Below, one piece after another: positions 9,301 through 17,915 of a stretch of DNA of 25,921 nt. The DNA is from Acanthamoeba sp. SK_2022b (lineage: Eukaryota; Discosea; Longamoebia; Acanthamoebidae): the NCBI GenBank assembly GCA_027943245.1, contig JANDJZ010000271.1:1-25921 (forward strand), read 5' to 3'. The translations under genes and the position numbers were made by a program. How positions within the stretch are numbered: position 1 is the stretch's first letter; each line of letters begins with the position of its first letter. The notes beneath the pieces are model-generated. The model did not search any database, was not told where the DNA came from, and worked only from the letters and a program-made list of their open reading frames with translations.

Positions 9301-10044
9301 CCAACCTTGTTGCACACTGAAGACTGGAAAGCCGCCATGCACAATGAGTACAACACAATAGTAACAAACGGTACATTTGAACTGGTACCCCCACCTGCCA
9401 GGAGGAAGATCATTAACACCAAGTGGCTATTCAAGATCAAGCATCATGTGGACAGCTCAATTGACCAGTTCAAGGCCCATTGGATAGCAAGAGGCTTCAC
9501 CCAAGTCTACAGAGTAGACTTTGATGAGACGTTTGCACCAGTAGTACATCTCAAGCACCTACAGGTACTCATCACAATAGCTGTACAGGTTGGCTATGCA
9601 GTCCATCAGATGGATGTAACCACAGCATTCCTCGACACCACCCTTCCCAAAGAAAACTACATGCGCCAACCCAAGGGTTTTGTGGACAAGGGGCAACCAG
9701 ATCATGTATGCCTGCTACACAAGAGCCTTTATGGACTCAAACAAGCACCCCTTGAGTGGAACCAGACACTCAATGCACATCTACATATGAGAGGATTCAT
9801 GCTGACACATGCTGACCCATGCATCTACATCAGGTACAAGGGCAAGCATGCAGTCTATGTAGTGGTCTATGTCAATGACTGTATGATCTATGCACCAGAA
9901 CGGTTCGTACCAGGCATCAAGAAGGTGCTACACAATGGATTCAAGATGATCAACCTAGGCATTGTGACTTCAATCCTGTCACTTGAAGTGATACATGACA
10001 ACAAAGACAGGTCAATACTACTACATCAAGCAGGCAAGATATGA
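9238..10044 (+). CDS. pol: Element C reverse transcriptase domain, open frame with altered catalytic box
   Basis: The most complete RT here, 268 codons; the ATG at 9238 lies in linker, so the frame rather than the start is meaningful. Landmarks: DWKAAM (about 9328), LVPPPARRK, TKWLFKIK, ARGFTQVYRVDFDETFAPVV, VHQMDVTTAFLD (motif A Asp present, about 9610), YGLKQAPLEWN (about 9736), DPCIYIRY, and the box at 9868-9879, which reads YVND: AAT at 9874-9876 where copia RTs have Asp. The frame stops at TGA 10042 and homology continues to about 10089. With Asn at the first Asp of the YxDD box, polymerase activity is unlikely. Confidence 0.8.
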   Translation: MRQPARRNLHQYHGATECVPHPTLLHTEDWKAAMHNEYNTIVTNGTFELVPPPARRKIINTKWLFKIKHHVDSSIDQFKAHWIARGFTQVYRVDFDETFAPVVHLKHLQVLITIAVQVGYAVHQMDVTTAFLDTTLPKENYMRQPKGFVDKGQPDHVCLLHKSLYGLKQAPLEWNQTLNAHLHMRGFMLTHADPCIYIRYKGKHAVYVVVYVNDCMIYAPERFVPGIKKVLHNGFKMINLGIVTSILSLEVIHDNKDRSILLHQAGKI

Positions 10045-10089
10045 GAACTTCTACATGACTTCGGATTTGCAACTTTGAAGGCAATTGGC

Positions 10090-10240
10090 AATTATGTAAC
10101 TTATTATGTAACTCACAACACACCCCTTAACAGTGTCATCGATCTATGGCCAATCAATATGGGACGCTGATGAACTCCAGTGGTGTCTTCTTGAGTGTAG
10201 GAAGCTGGAGGCCGGGCTCCTTGGGCCTGCCAATTGCTGT
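10090..10240 (-). mobile_element. Inverted 3' end of element C (RT tail, polypurine tract, LTR start)
   Basis: Plus-strand homology to D stops at KAIG (about 10089). The continuing codons are found on the minus strand: EPGLQLPTL.KTPLEF..VPY, from about 10217 down to 10148, then the PPT AAGGGGTG, then TGTTGTGAGTTAC and about 20 bp more of LTR, down to about 10090. GGCAATTGGC-like sequence at the left edge (10080-10090) and TGCCAATTGC at the right (10228-10237) are inverted repeats, as expected for a small inversion. RNase H is deleted between the RT tail and the PPT. Confidence 0.75.
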
Positions 10241-10249
10241 GGTGTTTAG

Positions 10250-10334
<85 letters not shown>

Positions 10335-10390
10335 ATTTATGTTGTTGAAATACGTTATTGTTTTATTGTTATTGTTGTTATTTGTGTGTT

Positions 10391-10489
<99 letters not shown>

Positions 10490-10500
10490 GATTGTTGTGT
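10241..10500. repeat. Two pure GTT microsatellites
   Basis: (GTT)n at 10251-10334 (about 28 units) and 10392-10490 (about 33 units), separated by a 57-bp imperfect TTATTG/TTATTTGTG segment. These are the purest GTT tracts in the window. No coding role is supported. Confidence 0.95.
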
Positions 10501-11219
10501 TCTTAATACACCAAAACACCCACACACCATTACCACAACACACCACCACAACACCACCACAACACCACCATCACCACAACATCACCACACACCACCACCA
10601 CACCACAACAACATCACCACAACAACACCACACAACACCACCACAACACCACCAACAACAACATCACCACCACAACAACATCACCACCACAACACCACAC
10701 AACACCACCACAACACCACCAACAACAACATCACCACAACAACACCACACAACAACACCACCATCACCACAACACTCAGCAACACCACAACACCACCACA
10801 ACCACAACAATCACCACCACACCACCACACAACAACACCACAACACCATCACACCATCACTACAACACTCAGCACATCACCTCTACATCACCACCACACC
10901 ACCACCACACCACCACACAACGATGGGCAAGACCCACAACCACAACATCACCACCACATCACATCACCACACCACCACACCACCACATCACTACTGGCAC
11001 CAGCCACAACCACAACCCCACCACCACAATACCACCACACCACCATAATATCACAACCGCACCATCACCACACAACACCACAAAATCACCACAACATCAC
11101 CACAAAATCACTACCCCACAACACCACAACATCACCGCCACAACCACACCACAACATCACCACACCACCACCACACCACCACAACAACATCACCACACCA
11201 CCACACCACACCACCACAC
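10501..11219. repeat. A/C-rich array
   Basis: CACCACAACA and ATCACCACAACA units. A block of about 55 bp containing CCACACAACACCACCACAAC is repeated at about 10628-10680 and 10690-10745. Two bits, ACGATGGGCAAGACC (10919-10933) and CACTACTGGCACCAGCC (10988-11004), are not array-like and I cannot assign them. Confidence 0.9.
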
Positions 11220-11368
11220 TGTTGTGATAGGGTTGTGGTGTTGTGGCAATGTTGTGGTGGTTATGTGGGGGGTTGTGATGTTGTGGTGTTGTGGGGATGT
11301 TGTGTGGTGATGTTGTTGTGCTGTGGTGATGTTGTAGTGGTGTTGTAGTGGCGGTGATGTGGTGGTGA
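11220..11368. repeat. G/T-rich array
   Basis: Starts at a compositional switch marked by CTGTTGTGATAGGG and continues as GTTGTGGTGATGTTG units to the unique island. Confidence 0.85.
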
Positions 11369-11563
11369 AGTCAGCTCCTGAAGTACCTGCTGCATCACCT
11401 CTGTAGCTTGAGGCTCTTGCCTGACTTCCTCTCCCTCTGATCCACTGCTTCCACTCCCTGACACGGCCGTGGCAGCCTTCAAAGCCCAAGCTGTAGTAGC
11501 CCTACTGCCCTTGTAGGCCACACCCACTTGTTGACATATCTGCTTGAGCTGAGCTACAGACAT
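11369..11563 (-). CDS. Short SAP-like reading frame, origin unknown
   Basis: From ATG at 11563 about 65 codons of ordinary composition (MSVAQLKQICQQVGVAYKGS..., then a Gly/Ser/Glu-rich stretch and a short amphipathic MQQVLQEL), then it runs into array and stops near 11261. The first ~30 residues resemble the N-terminal helix-turn of SAP-type motifs (SxxxLKxxCxxxGVxxKGS), seen in nuclear DNA-binding proteins and some retroelement Gags. The resemblance is weak and made by eye. A stop TGA lies 10 codons upstream in frame. It is unlike copia Gag in this window. It may be the 5' fragment of a different element or host gene cut off by array; function unknown. Confidence 0.35.
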
Positions 11564-11720
11564 GGCGCTCAACTCCTCTTCAGGCGCTCCTCAAATTGTA
11601 TCCATCCTTGAAGATAGCTAATCTTCCTCTCTCTCTCTCTCTCTCTCTCTCTACAGACAGATGTGTTGGTGGAGAGACAAGAAAGAAAAAAAGGTGGTTG
11701 TAAGTTTCAAAGGTGTCTTC
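11564..11720. other. Non-array island with (CT)13 tract
   Basis: Mixed-composition sequence between arrays. (CT)13 occupies 11627-11652; ACAAGAAAGAAAAAAAGG lies at about 11676-11693. It lies upstream of the SAP-like frame when read on the minus strand, where it would be a (GA)n leader. No copia similarity was seen. Confidence 0.6.
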
Positions 11721-12653
11721 TTGTCCTGTGGTGCTGTTGTGCTGTTGTGGTGGTGTCATGATGTTGTGGTGGTGTGATTGTGTGGTGGTGTTGTGGTGAT
11801 GTAGTAATGTGTGTGTTGTATGTCGATGGTGAGGTGATGTTGTGGTGTTGTGGTGATGTTGTGGTGATGTTGTTGTGGTGGGGCGTGTTGTTAACAAAAA
11901 TTGTGATGCTGTAGTGATGTTGTGATGGTGTTGGTGATGTTGTGGTGATGTTATGCTTATGGTACAGTGTTGTAGGGAGGGTGTGGTGATATTATAGTGG
12001 TGTTGTGGTAATGATTTGGTGGTGTTGTAGTAATGATGAGGTGGTGTTTTGTTTTGGTGTCTTGTGGTGGTGTTGTGGTAATGATGAGATGCTGTTTTGT
12101 TTTGGTGTTGTAGTGGTATGGTCGTGATATGGTATTTTGTGGTGGTGTGGTGGTGGTGTTGTGGTGATGTGATGTGCTGTGGTGATGTTATGGTGTTGTG
12201 GTGGTGTGGTGATGTTATGTTGGTGTTGTGGTGTTGTGGTGATGTTGTGGTTGTGTGATGATGTTGGGTTGTGTTGTGGTGTTGTGGAGCTGTTGTAAGG
12301 TTGGTTGTTGTGGTGGTGTTGTGGTGTAGTGGTGGTGTGGTTATGTTGTGGTGTTGTTGTGGTGATAGTGTGGTGATGGTGTTGTGCTGGTGTGGTGATG
12401 TTGTAGTGATGGTGTATTGGGGTAAGGTGGTGGTGATATTGTGGTGTTGTGGGGATGTTGTGGTGACAGTGTGGTTCTGTTGTGGTTTTGTTGGTGTTGT
12501 GGTGATATAGTGGTGTTGCGGTGATGCTGTTCTTGTGTAGTGTTGTTGTGGTGGTGTTGTTGTTGTGGTGTTGTTGTATTGGTGTAGTGTTGTTGTGTTG
12601 TGTGTGTGTGGTGTAGTGGTGGTGTAGTGGATGGATGGTTGTTGGTAGAGTGT
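11721..12653. repeat. Long G/T-rich array
   Basis: TGTTGTGGTGATG units with interspersed GTTTTGTTTTGGTG motifs repeated near 12045-12060 and 12092-12105. 12445-12653 is already inside inverted repeat 2. The long minus-strand open frame here is low complexity (His/Thr/Asn/Pro) and I reject it as a gene. Confidence 0.9.
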
Positions 12654-12670
12654 TGTGGAGTTACTCCACA
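12654..12670. other. Perfect 8-bp-stem palindrome at a strand-polarity switch
   Basis: TGTGGAGT-T-ACTCCACA. The plus strand is G/T rich to the left and A/C rich to the right. The overlapping 12651-12664 reads TGTTGTGGAGTTAC, the LTR start plus one G. Mirrored at 25696-25712. Confidence 0.7.
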
Positions 12671-12879
12671 CCATCACCGGGGTAGTAAGGGGTAGCACAG
12701 CACCATCATCACCACACCACAACACCAACACAACACCATCATCAACACACCACCACAACACCACACCATCACCACAAACTCACCACACCATCACCACAAC
12801 ACCACCACAACACCACTACAACAGCAACATCACCACAACACCACCCCACCACAACAGTGCAACGAAAACACCACATCAC
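12671..12879. repeat. A/C-rich array upstream of element F LTR
   Basis: CACCATCACCACAACACC units after a short CGGGGTAGTAAGGGGTAGCAC stretch (12679-12699). It ends ATCAC immediately before the LTR. Confidence 0.9.
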
Positions 12880-13020
12880 TGTTGTGAGTTACCTAATAAG
12901 ATACTCAGATCAACAGTCACTCTGGAACACCTATTGAGGTAGGACTTAATGAGCTCCTAGCACATTAAGGCATGAGTTATGTTGTAGTACATCTGTCTAC
13001 AACAATATAAAATCACAACA
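12880..13020 (+). mobile_element. Element F 5' LTR, internally deleted (141 bp)
   Basis: TGTTGTGAGTTACC...AAATCACAACA with intact ends. Against the 227-bp solo LTR it lacks about 10 bp near CATGAGTTATG and about 80 bp between ACAATATA and ATCACAACA. The second deletion removes AATAAA and the 9-bp hairpin, so it should not support normal 3'-end formation. The five bases upstream are ATCAC; the matching right-hand copy is not available. Confidence 0.9.
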
Positions 13021-13034
13021 GGTTATGGGCCCAC
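13021..13034 (+). promoter_or_regulatory. Primer-binding site, initiator tRNA-Met anticodon arm
   Basis: GGTTATGGGCCCAC follows the LTR CA directly. It is complementary to GTGGGCCCAUAACC, the form of the eukaryotic initiator tRNA-Met anticodon stem-loop (CAU anticodon inside), and not to a tRNA 3' end. Drosophila copia uses such an internal half-tRNA primer. E has the same site. Confidence 0.8.
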
Positions 13035-13041
13035 ACTCTTG

Positions 13042-13866
13042 ATGAGTAACTACAAAGTCACCAAGAGATATGTACTCTGATTGGTCACCAAGTACAGCAC
13101 CTGGTGCAAGGAGCTTGAGTTCATCTTGCTCTTGCAGAATCTGTGGGACATTGCATTCATCAACCAGCCTGGAGCAGGCAAGGAGAAGGCCAATGATGGA
13201 GACAACAACAGACAAATGAGAATGCAGCAGGCAGCTGGTTTCATCATTCTGTGTCTGGACACACAGTTCAGGTTGATATGCTCACACCTCAAAGACCTGA
13301 GGGAGATGCTGAAGGCACTCAATGAGCAGCTTGCACCAAAGACTACAGGGTACTGCATGCTCTACCTCAAGCACTACTTGAGGATGTGATACAAGCCTGG
13401 AGAGACCTTGGACATGTACTTCAGGCAACTAGACAAGGCCATGAAGGACCTGGCAGGTCAGGACTACAAGGTAGATGAGAACCTAGCACTCACAATCATG
13501 CTCAATGGACTCCTGGAGGAGTATGAGTCTGTACAGACCATCATTGAGCACAAGAGAAATGAACTATGGAGAGGCCAAGAGACTACTATTCCAGCGCAAG
13601 GCTGCCTGCATTGCAAAGACAGCAATGCAACATAGCCCAAGCGCCACAAGGACAATGGGAGTGAAACTCCAACGCAAAGTCCAACAACAGCAAACCCAGA
13701 AAATTTACTGGTAAGTGCTTTGAGTGCGGTGAGGTCAGGCATAGAAGATGCAATTGTCCCAAGCTCAAGGGCAAGAAGCCCAGAGATAGCAAGGGAAGCA
13801 GCCAGCAAAGCACCAGCATGAGAGAAGAGACTGTTCTCTCAGTGACCAAGCAAGTACTAGCCGTCA
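13042..13866 (+). pseudogene. gag: Element F gag, broken
   Basis: ATG 13042 starts MSNYKVTKRYVL, then TGA at 13078-13080 (CAA in C). Further disablers: TGA at 13387-13389 (CAA in C), a 2-bp loss at about 13554 in TIIE|HKREMN, and a loss of about 10 bp at 13627-13633. The domain order matches C: capsid-like region to about 13550, CCHC knuckle (CFECGEVRHRRCNC, 13717-13758), basic tail, then the linker to protease. It cannot make full-length Gag. Confidence 0.9.
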
Positions 13867-14014
13867 TGGAGTCCAAAGACCACTGGTATTTGGACTCCAG
13901 AGCAACTGCACACATCACGTGCAGGAAGGACTGGCTGCATGACTACATCAGCCTTGAGGTTGAAGGGCAGAGTCTGCTGCTTGGTGACAAATTGAAGGGC
14001 TTGGAGTTGTACGC
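13867..14014 (+). pseudogene. pol: Element F protease N-terminal part
   Basis: MESKDHWYLDSRATAHITCRKDWLH...SLLLGD. Retroviral-type aspartic protease start with DSR (13893-13901) instead of the catalytic DSG. The frame runs into A/C array at about 14015, so protease and integrase N-terminus are lost. Confidence 0.85.
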
Positions 14015-14140
14015 ACACACCACACTACTACACCACAACACCACCACAACATCAATATGGTTGTGTTACCACAACTTACAACAATACCACCACAACAACA
14101 CCACAACAACACCACCACATCATCACACCATGCTACCAAG
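14015..14140. repeat. A/C array filling an internal deletion of element F
   Basis: About 125 bp of CACCACAACA-type sequence stands between the pre-integrase edge (GTACGCACAC) and the late integrase core (CCAAGTTGAGAAGAGG). In D the same two points are separated by roughly 700 bp. Confidence 0.85.
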
Positions 14141-14530
14141 TTGAGAAGAGGATCCATGAGAGGATGCCAGCACGCCTGAGCACAATGGCTACCCCCAGTA
14201 ATGCTTCAACTGCACACTATGTGCATGCTTTGAGACATGGACATGTTGCTGAAGTACTGGGGAGAAGCTGCGCTCATGGCCTGAATGATCAACAACCAAC
14301 TACAATGGCAAATGACTTTGACACCCCATTCAACTGGTGGTCCAGTGAGAATGGATGCGTGTAGATATTAGTCATCTACACAGGTTTGGTCAACGCGCTC
14401 ACCAACCCATTAAGTAGAAACAAGCTTGCAGACTGAATGCATCTCAGAATCTACCTCCCTCCAGCATGAGTGGATGCCTTGCATCACTGGATCCTGATTT
14501 AGAATAAAGTGTAGAGACAAGGGACCCACC
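14141..14530 (+). pseudogene. pol: Element F integrase C-terminal part
   Basis: Matches D 15870-16280: VEKRI..., then a rearranged, frameshifted AERF region, VLGRSCAHGL (D: YWGEAALMA), MANDFDTPF, HLHRFGQR, RIYL, and finally a decayed NKV piece (14505-14515). Stops include TGA at 14284 and TAG at about 14362. It ends at GACAAGGGACC, where array starts. Confidence 0.85.
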
Positions 14531-14594
14531 ACAACACCACCACAACACTACCACCCTCTGTGATGTGGTGCTGTTGGTGTGCTGTTGTGGTGAA
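14531..14594. repeat. Array with A/C to G/T switch
   Basis: CACCACAACACCACC up to about 14553, CCTCTGTGATG as the turning point, then GTGGTGCTGTTGG. Its mirror is 23772-23835. Confidence 0.8.
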
Positions 14595-14758
14595 GTGGTG
14601 GTGGTGGTGGTGGTGGTGGTGGTGGTGGTGGTGGTGGTGGTGGTGGTGGTGGTGGTGGTGGTGGTGGTGGTGGTGGTGGTGGTGGTGGTGGTGGTGGTGG
14701 TGGTGGTGGTGGTGGTGGTGGTGGTGGTGGTGGTGGTGGTGGTGGTGGTGGTGGTGGT
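14595..14758 (+). repeat. Pure (GTG)n tract, about 54 units
   Basis: 164 bp of uninterrupted GTG triplets, the longest pure tract in the window. The mirror tract at 23736-23771 has only about 12 units, and inverted repeat 2 ends inside it. G-rich GGT repeats can form quadruplex-like structures, so it may stall replication (inference). Confidence 0.95.
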
Positions 14759-15128
14759 AGTAGTAGTATTGTGGTGATGTTGGCGTAGCGGTGGTGATGT
14801 TGTGGTGGTGGTGATGTTGTGGTGATGGTGATGTTGTGATGCTGTTGTGGTGGTGTTGTGGTTTTGTTGTGGTGTTGTGGTGATGTTGTTGTGTTGTGGT
14901 GGTATTGTGGAGATGGTGTGGTGCTGGTGTTTTGTGTTGTAGTGCTGTTATGGTGGTGTGGTGTGTTTTTATGGTGTGGTGGTGTTGTGGTGTGATGATG
15001 GTGTTGTGTTGTGATGACATCATAGTGGTGTTGTTGTTGTGGTGGTGTTGTGGGGACGTTGTGGAGGTGTTGTGTTGATGTTATGGTTTTGTGTTATTGT
15101 TGGGGTGATGGTGTGGTGGTGTTATTGT
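14759..15128. repeat. G/T-rich array
   Basis: TAGTAGTAGTATTG transition, then GTGGTGATGTTG units up to the start of element D (ATTGTGCTGCTTGGCGAC). Confidence 0.9.
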
Positions 15129-16239
15129 GCTGCTTGGCGACAACTTCAAGTGCAAGATTGAAGGGTTTGGAGTCATACGTGCAAATGTGCGGGTGGACGG
15201 AGTTGAAGAGGCGGTGATGTTTGCAAGAGTACAGTATGCACTGGGACTCACAAAGAACCTCATCTCCATGGCCATGGTGACGGCCAGAGGGAATGAGGTA
15301 CAGATCAACTGCTCAGGAGGCAGCGTGTTCAACCACAAGGGTCGAAAAGTGCTACAGGCAACGCTGCAAGGAGGCATGCTGGCACTACTGATCAAGCCAA
15401 TCTGGCCGACACAGCCCCAAGTGAATGTTGTCCAGGAGAACTACTTGCTCAATCAGCTTCACCGCCACTATGGACACGTAGGTGAGACATGACTACATGC
15501 CCTGATCAAGTCTCTCAGACTGGCGCATGCTGGAGGCATGCTCTCACTGTGCAACATGTGCATTCAAGTGAAAGCAATGCGGCCAGACATCCATGATGGA
15601 CCAGCCCCGAGAGCGACCAGACCCCTCGAGCGGGTCCACACAGACGTGTGTGGACCACTACCAGTGGACACACCATCAGGAAAGCAGTACTACATGTCGT
15701 TCATTGACAACTACAGCTGGTATGCAACAATCTACCTCATCTGACACAGGAGCGAGGTCAGCAAGACAATCAGACACTTCCTCAAGTTGGCAGGCATTGA
15801 CCGTCGGTGCAGAGTGCTGCAGAGCAACCAGGGTGGCGAATACACGAGCGCCGCAGTCCAGCGCTACCTAGTTGAGAAAAGGATTGCACATGAGAGGACA
15901 CCAGCGCGCACGCCTGAGCACAATGGAGTGGCAGAACGCTTCAACCGCACACTACTAGAGATGGTCAGGTGCATGCTTCAAGATGTGGACATGTCACCAA
16001 AGTACTGGGGAGAAGCTGCACTCATGGCCTGCATGATCAACAACCAGCTGCCAACGATGGCCAATGACTTCGACACCCCGTGCAGCCAATGGTCCAACAA
16101 GAGCAAACTGCATGTAGACATTGGTCATCTACACAGGTTCGGCCAGCGTGTCGAGGTACTCACCAACCCAGTAGGCAGAAGCAAGCTGGCAGATCAAACA
16201 CGCCGTGGAATCTACCTCAGCCCAGCATGAGCGGACACC
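15129..16239 (+). pseudogene. pol: Element D protease end and integrase, nearly complete but with stops
   Basis: Starts in the last part of protease (LLLGDN). Pre-integrase segment to about 15410; zinc-binding HRHYGHVG (about 15460) and CNMC; core with HTDVCGPLPV, FIDNYSWY, SNQGGEY (Asn 15826-15828 for the usual Asp) and NGVAERFNRTLLE (catalytic Glu present, about 15930-15960); then GQRVEVLTNPVGR...IYLSPA. In-frame TGA at 15490, 15742 and 16228 each correspond to CAA in C. This is the most CpG-rich, least decayed copy, but stops and the altered catalytic triad make it inactive. It normally inserts the cDNA into host DNA. Confidence 0.9.
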
Positions 16240-17092
16240 TTGCATCACCGGATCCTGATCAATAATAAAGTGTTAGAGACGAGAGACGTGATATTTAACG
16301 TTCCAGAAGGCCCCAGCAAGGAGCTCATCAATGTACGAGACCTGGACATGGACCTAGTGCTCACTGTACCACTGCCGTTGCCGCCCACAACCAGGGTGGA
16401 AATTCACTGCAACAAACCCAAACCAGTCGCACTTCATCAAGGACCCATCAAAGAGGTAACCAATGACCAGGAAAACGAACCGGCCAGCAAGGTAGAAGAG
16501 ACCAGCAACCCCAACCACGCAGAGGATGTGACCCCACCAGACGAAGAGCTGGACAATGGAGGATGCGAGACGACCAGCAAGAAGAAACCTGCGCCAATAC
16601 CGTGGCACGACAGAATGCGTCCCACACCCAAGAAACCACCAACACGCACGAGGATAGCACCCAAACTCTACTCTCAAGAGTTTCACGCCTGTGTAGCAAG
16701 AGAGAACAAGCCGTACCAGGACAAGAACAGTGTCAAGATCCCAACAACATACACTGAAGCTGTCAACTCATTGCATGCCAAAGACTGGAAAGCTGCCATG
16801 CACGATGAGTACAATGCGATAATGATGAACAGTATGTTTGAACTGGTACCCCCACCTGCCAGGAGGAAGATCATTGACACCAAGTGGCTATTCAAGGTCA
16901 AGCGTCATGTGGACGGCTCGATCAATCGGTTCAAGGCCTGTTGGATAGTGAGAGGCTTCACTCAAGTCTACAGGGTAGATTTCAATGAGACGTTCACACC
17001 GGTGGTACGTCTCAAGCACCTACAGGTGCTCATCGCGATAGCCGTACAGGTCGGCTACGCAGTCCATCAGATGGATGTGACCACGGCATTCC
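16240..17092 (+). pseudogene. pol: Element D linker and N-terminal RT
   Basis: Open from the post-core segment (HHRILINNKVLETRDVIFNVPEGPS, 16240) through a long acidic/Pro-rich linker (about 16320-16640). A basic PTPKKPPTRTRIAP piece follows, then RT: DWKAAMHDEY (about 16783), LVPPPARRK, TKWLFKVKRH, FTQVYRVDFNETF (Asp to Asn), VHQMDVTTAF (motif A, about 17060-17090). The most complete linker here, longer than in C. At 17093 homology breaks. Confidence 0.85.
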
Positions 17093-17649
17093 GCAGGCTC
17101 TTCTTCTTCTCTAGAGAACTACGTGCACCAACCCGAGGGTTTTGTGGACAAGGCGTCCAGATCATGTCTGTCTGCTATGTAAGAGTCTTTATGGACTCAA
17201 ACAAGCACCCCTTGAGTGGAACCAAACGCTCGATGCGCATCTACGTGCGAGAGGATTCACACCAATGCATGCCGACCCGTGCATCTACATCAGGTATGAG
17301 GGCAAGCATGCAGTCTACATAGCAGTCTATGTCAATGACTGCGTGATCTATGCGCCAGAATGATTTGTACCAGGTATCAAGAAGGTACTGCACGACAGGT
17401 TCAAAATGATTGACCTAGGCATCGTGACTTCGATCCTGTCACTTGAAGTGATACGCGACAACAAAGACGGGTCAATACTACTACATCAAGCAGGCAAGAT
17501 ACAAGAACTTCTACACGACTTCAGATTCGCAACTTCAAAGGCAGTCGGCACACCCATGGAGCCTGGCCTTCAGCTTCCCACACTTGAGAAGACACTGCTG
17601 GAGTTTGCCGGCGTCCCATACTGATCGGCCATGGGGCGACTCAACTACA
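17093..17649 (+). pseudogene. pol: Element D RT, C-terminal part with YVND box
   Basis: 17093-17116 (CGCAGGCTCTTCTTCTTCTC) replaces the codons for LNATLPK and shifts frame. RT then continues: CLLCKSLYGLKQAPLEWNQ (about 17170), DPCIYIRYEG, AVYIAVYVND (Asn AAT 17334-17336), TGA 17361-17363, LGIVTSILSLEV, HQAGKIQELL, GTPMEPGLQLP, VPY, TGA 17622-17624, MGRLNYM. It ends at 17649 in G/T array; RNase H and 3' LTR are absent. The copy of this tail in E continues past the point where D is cut. Confidence 0.85.
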
Positions 17650-17903
17650 TGATGTTGTTGTGGTGATGGTGGTGTTGTGGTGATGGTGTGTTGTGGTGAT
17701 GGTGGTGTTGTGGTGATGGTGTGTTGTGGTGATGTCGTAATTGGTGTTGGAGTTGTTGTGGTGATGTGGTGGTCAGGTGGTGGTGATGTTGTTGTGGTGC
17801 GGGTGTGGTGGTGTGGTGGTGTTGCTGTAATGTTGGTGTTGTGGTGATGGTCAGGTGGTGGTGGTGGTAAGGTGGTGGTGGTGGTCAGGTGGTGGTGGTG
17901 GTG
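17650..17903. repeat. G/T-rich array after element D
   Basis: GTTGTGGTGATGGTG tandem units; a 39-bp unit (GTGGTGATGGTGTGTTGTGG-like) recurs at about 17661-17735. It ends in GGTGGTGGTCAGG-type triplets. Confidence 0.9.
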
Positions 17904-17915
17904 GTGGTGCACCAC
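17904..17915. other. 12-bp perfect palindrome at a polarity switch
   Basis: GTGGTGCACCAC. To the left the plus strand is G/T, to the right A/C. Pairing does not extend beyond 12 bp, so it is not the centre of a long palindrome. Confidence 0.8.

Larger units (their letters stand above)
12445..14630 (+). repeat. Left arm of inverted repeat 2
   Basis: Reverse complement of 23736-25921. Every pair of coordinates I checked sums to 38366, so the arms align without gaps over 2186 bp; I saw no mismatches in the stretches compared. It contains G/T array, A/C array, element F and about 35 bp of the GTG tract, where the match ends. Confidence 0.9.

Noticed and set aside
10358..11227. Long His/Thr/Asn/Pro-rich open frames, also 6420-7250, 11580-12764, 14499-15023, 17998-18500 and 22714-23691
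   Set aside because: They are translations of array sequence. A strand poor in G, or poor in A, rarely spells a stop, so long frames arise without selection. Composition follows the array in every frame.
11220..11228. TGTTGTGA at the polarity switch as a true LTR start
   Set aside because: Only 8-9 bases match and no LTR body follows; the word is common in G/T arrays, so it is used only as a weak observation.
11627..11660. (CT)13 followed by ACAG as a 3' splice site
   Set aside because: No coding sequence follows on the plus strand and no matching donor was seen; more simply a microsatellite.
12679..12699. GGGGTAGTAAGGGGTAG as degenerate telomere repeat
   Set aside because: Only two imperfect units, no tandem run, and it is copied in both arms only because of the inverted repeat.
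14560..14777. Poly-Val, poly-Trp, poly-Leu and poly-Cys frames over the GTG and GTT tracts
   Set aside because: Pure triplet repeats give homopolymers in each frame; no gene context.
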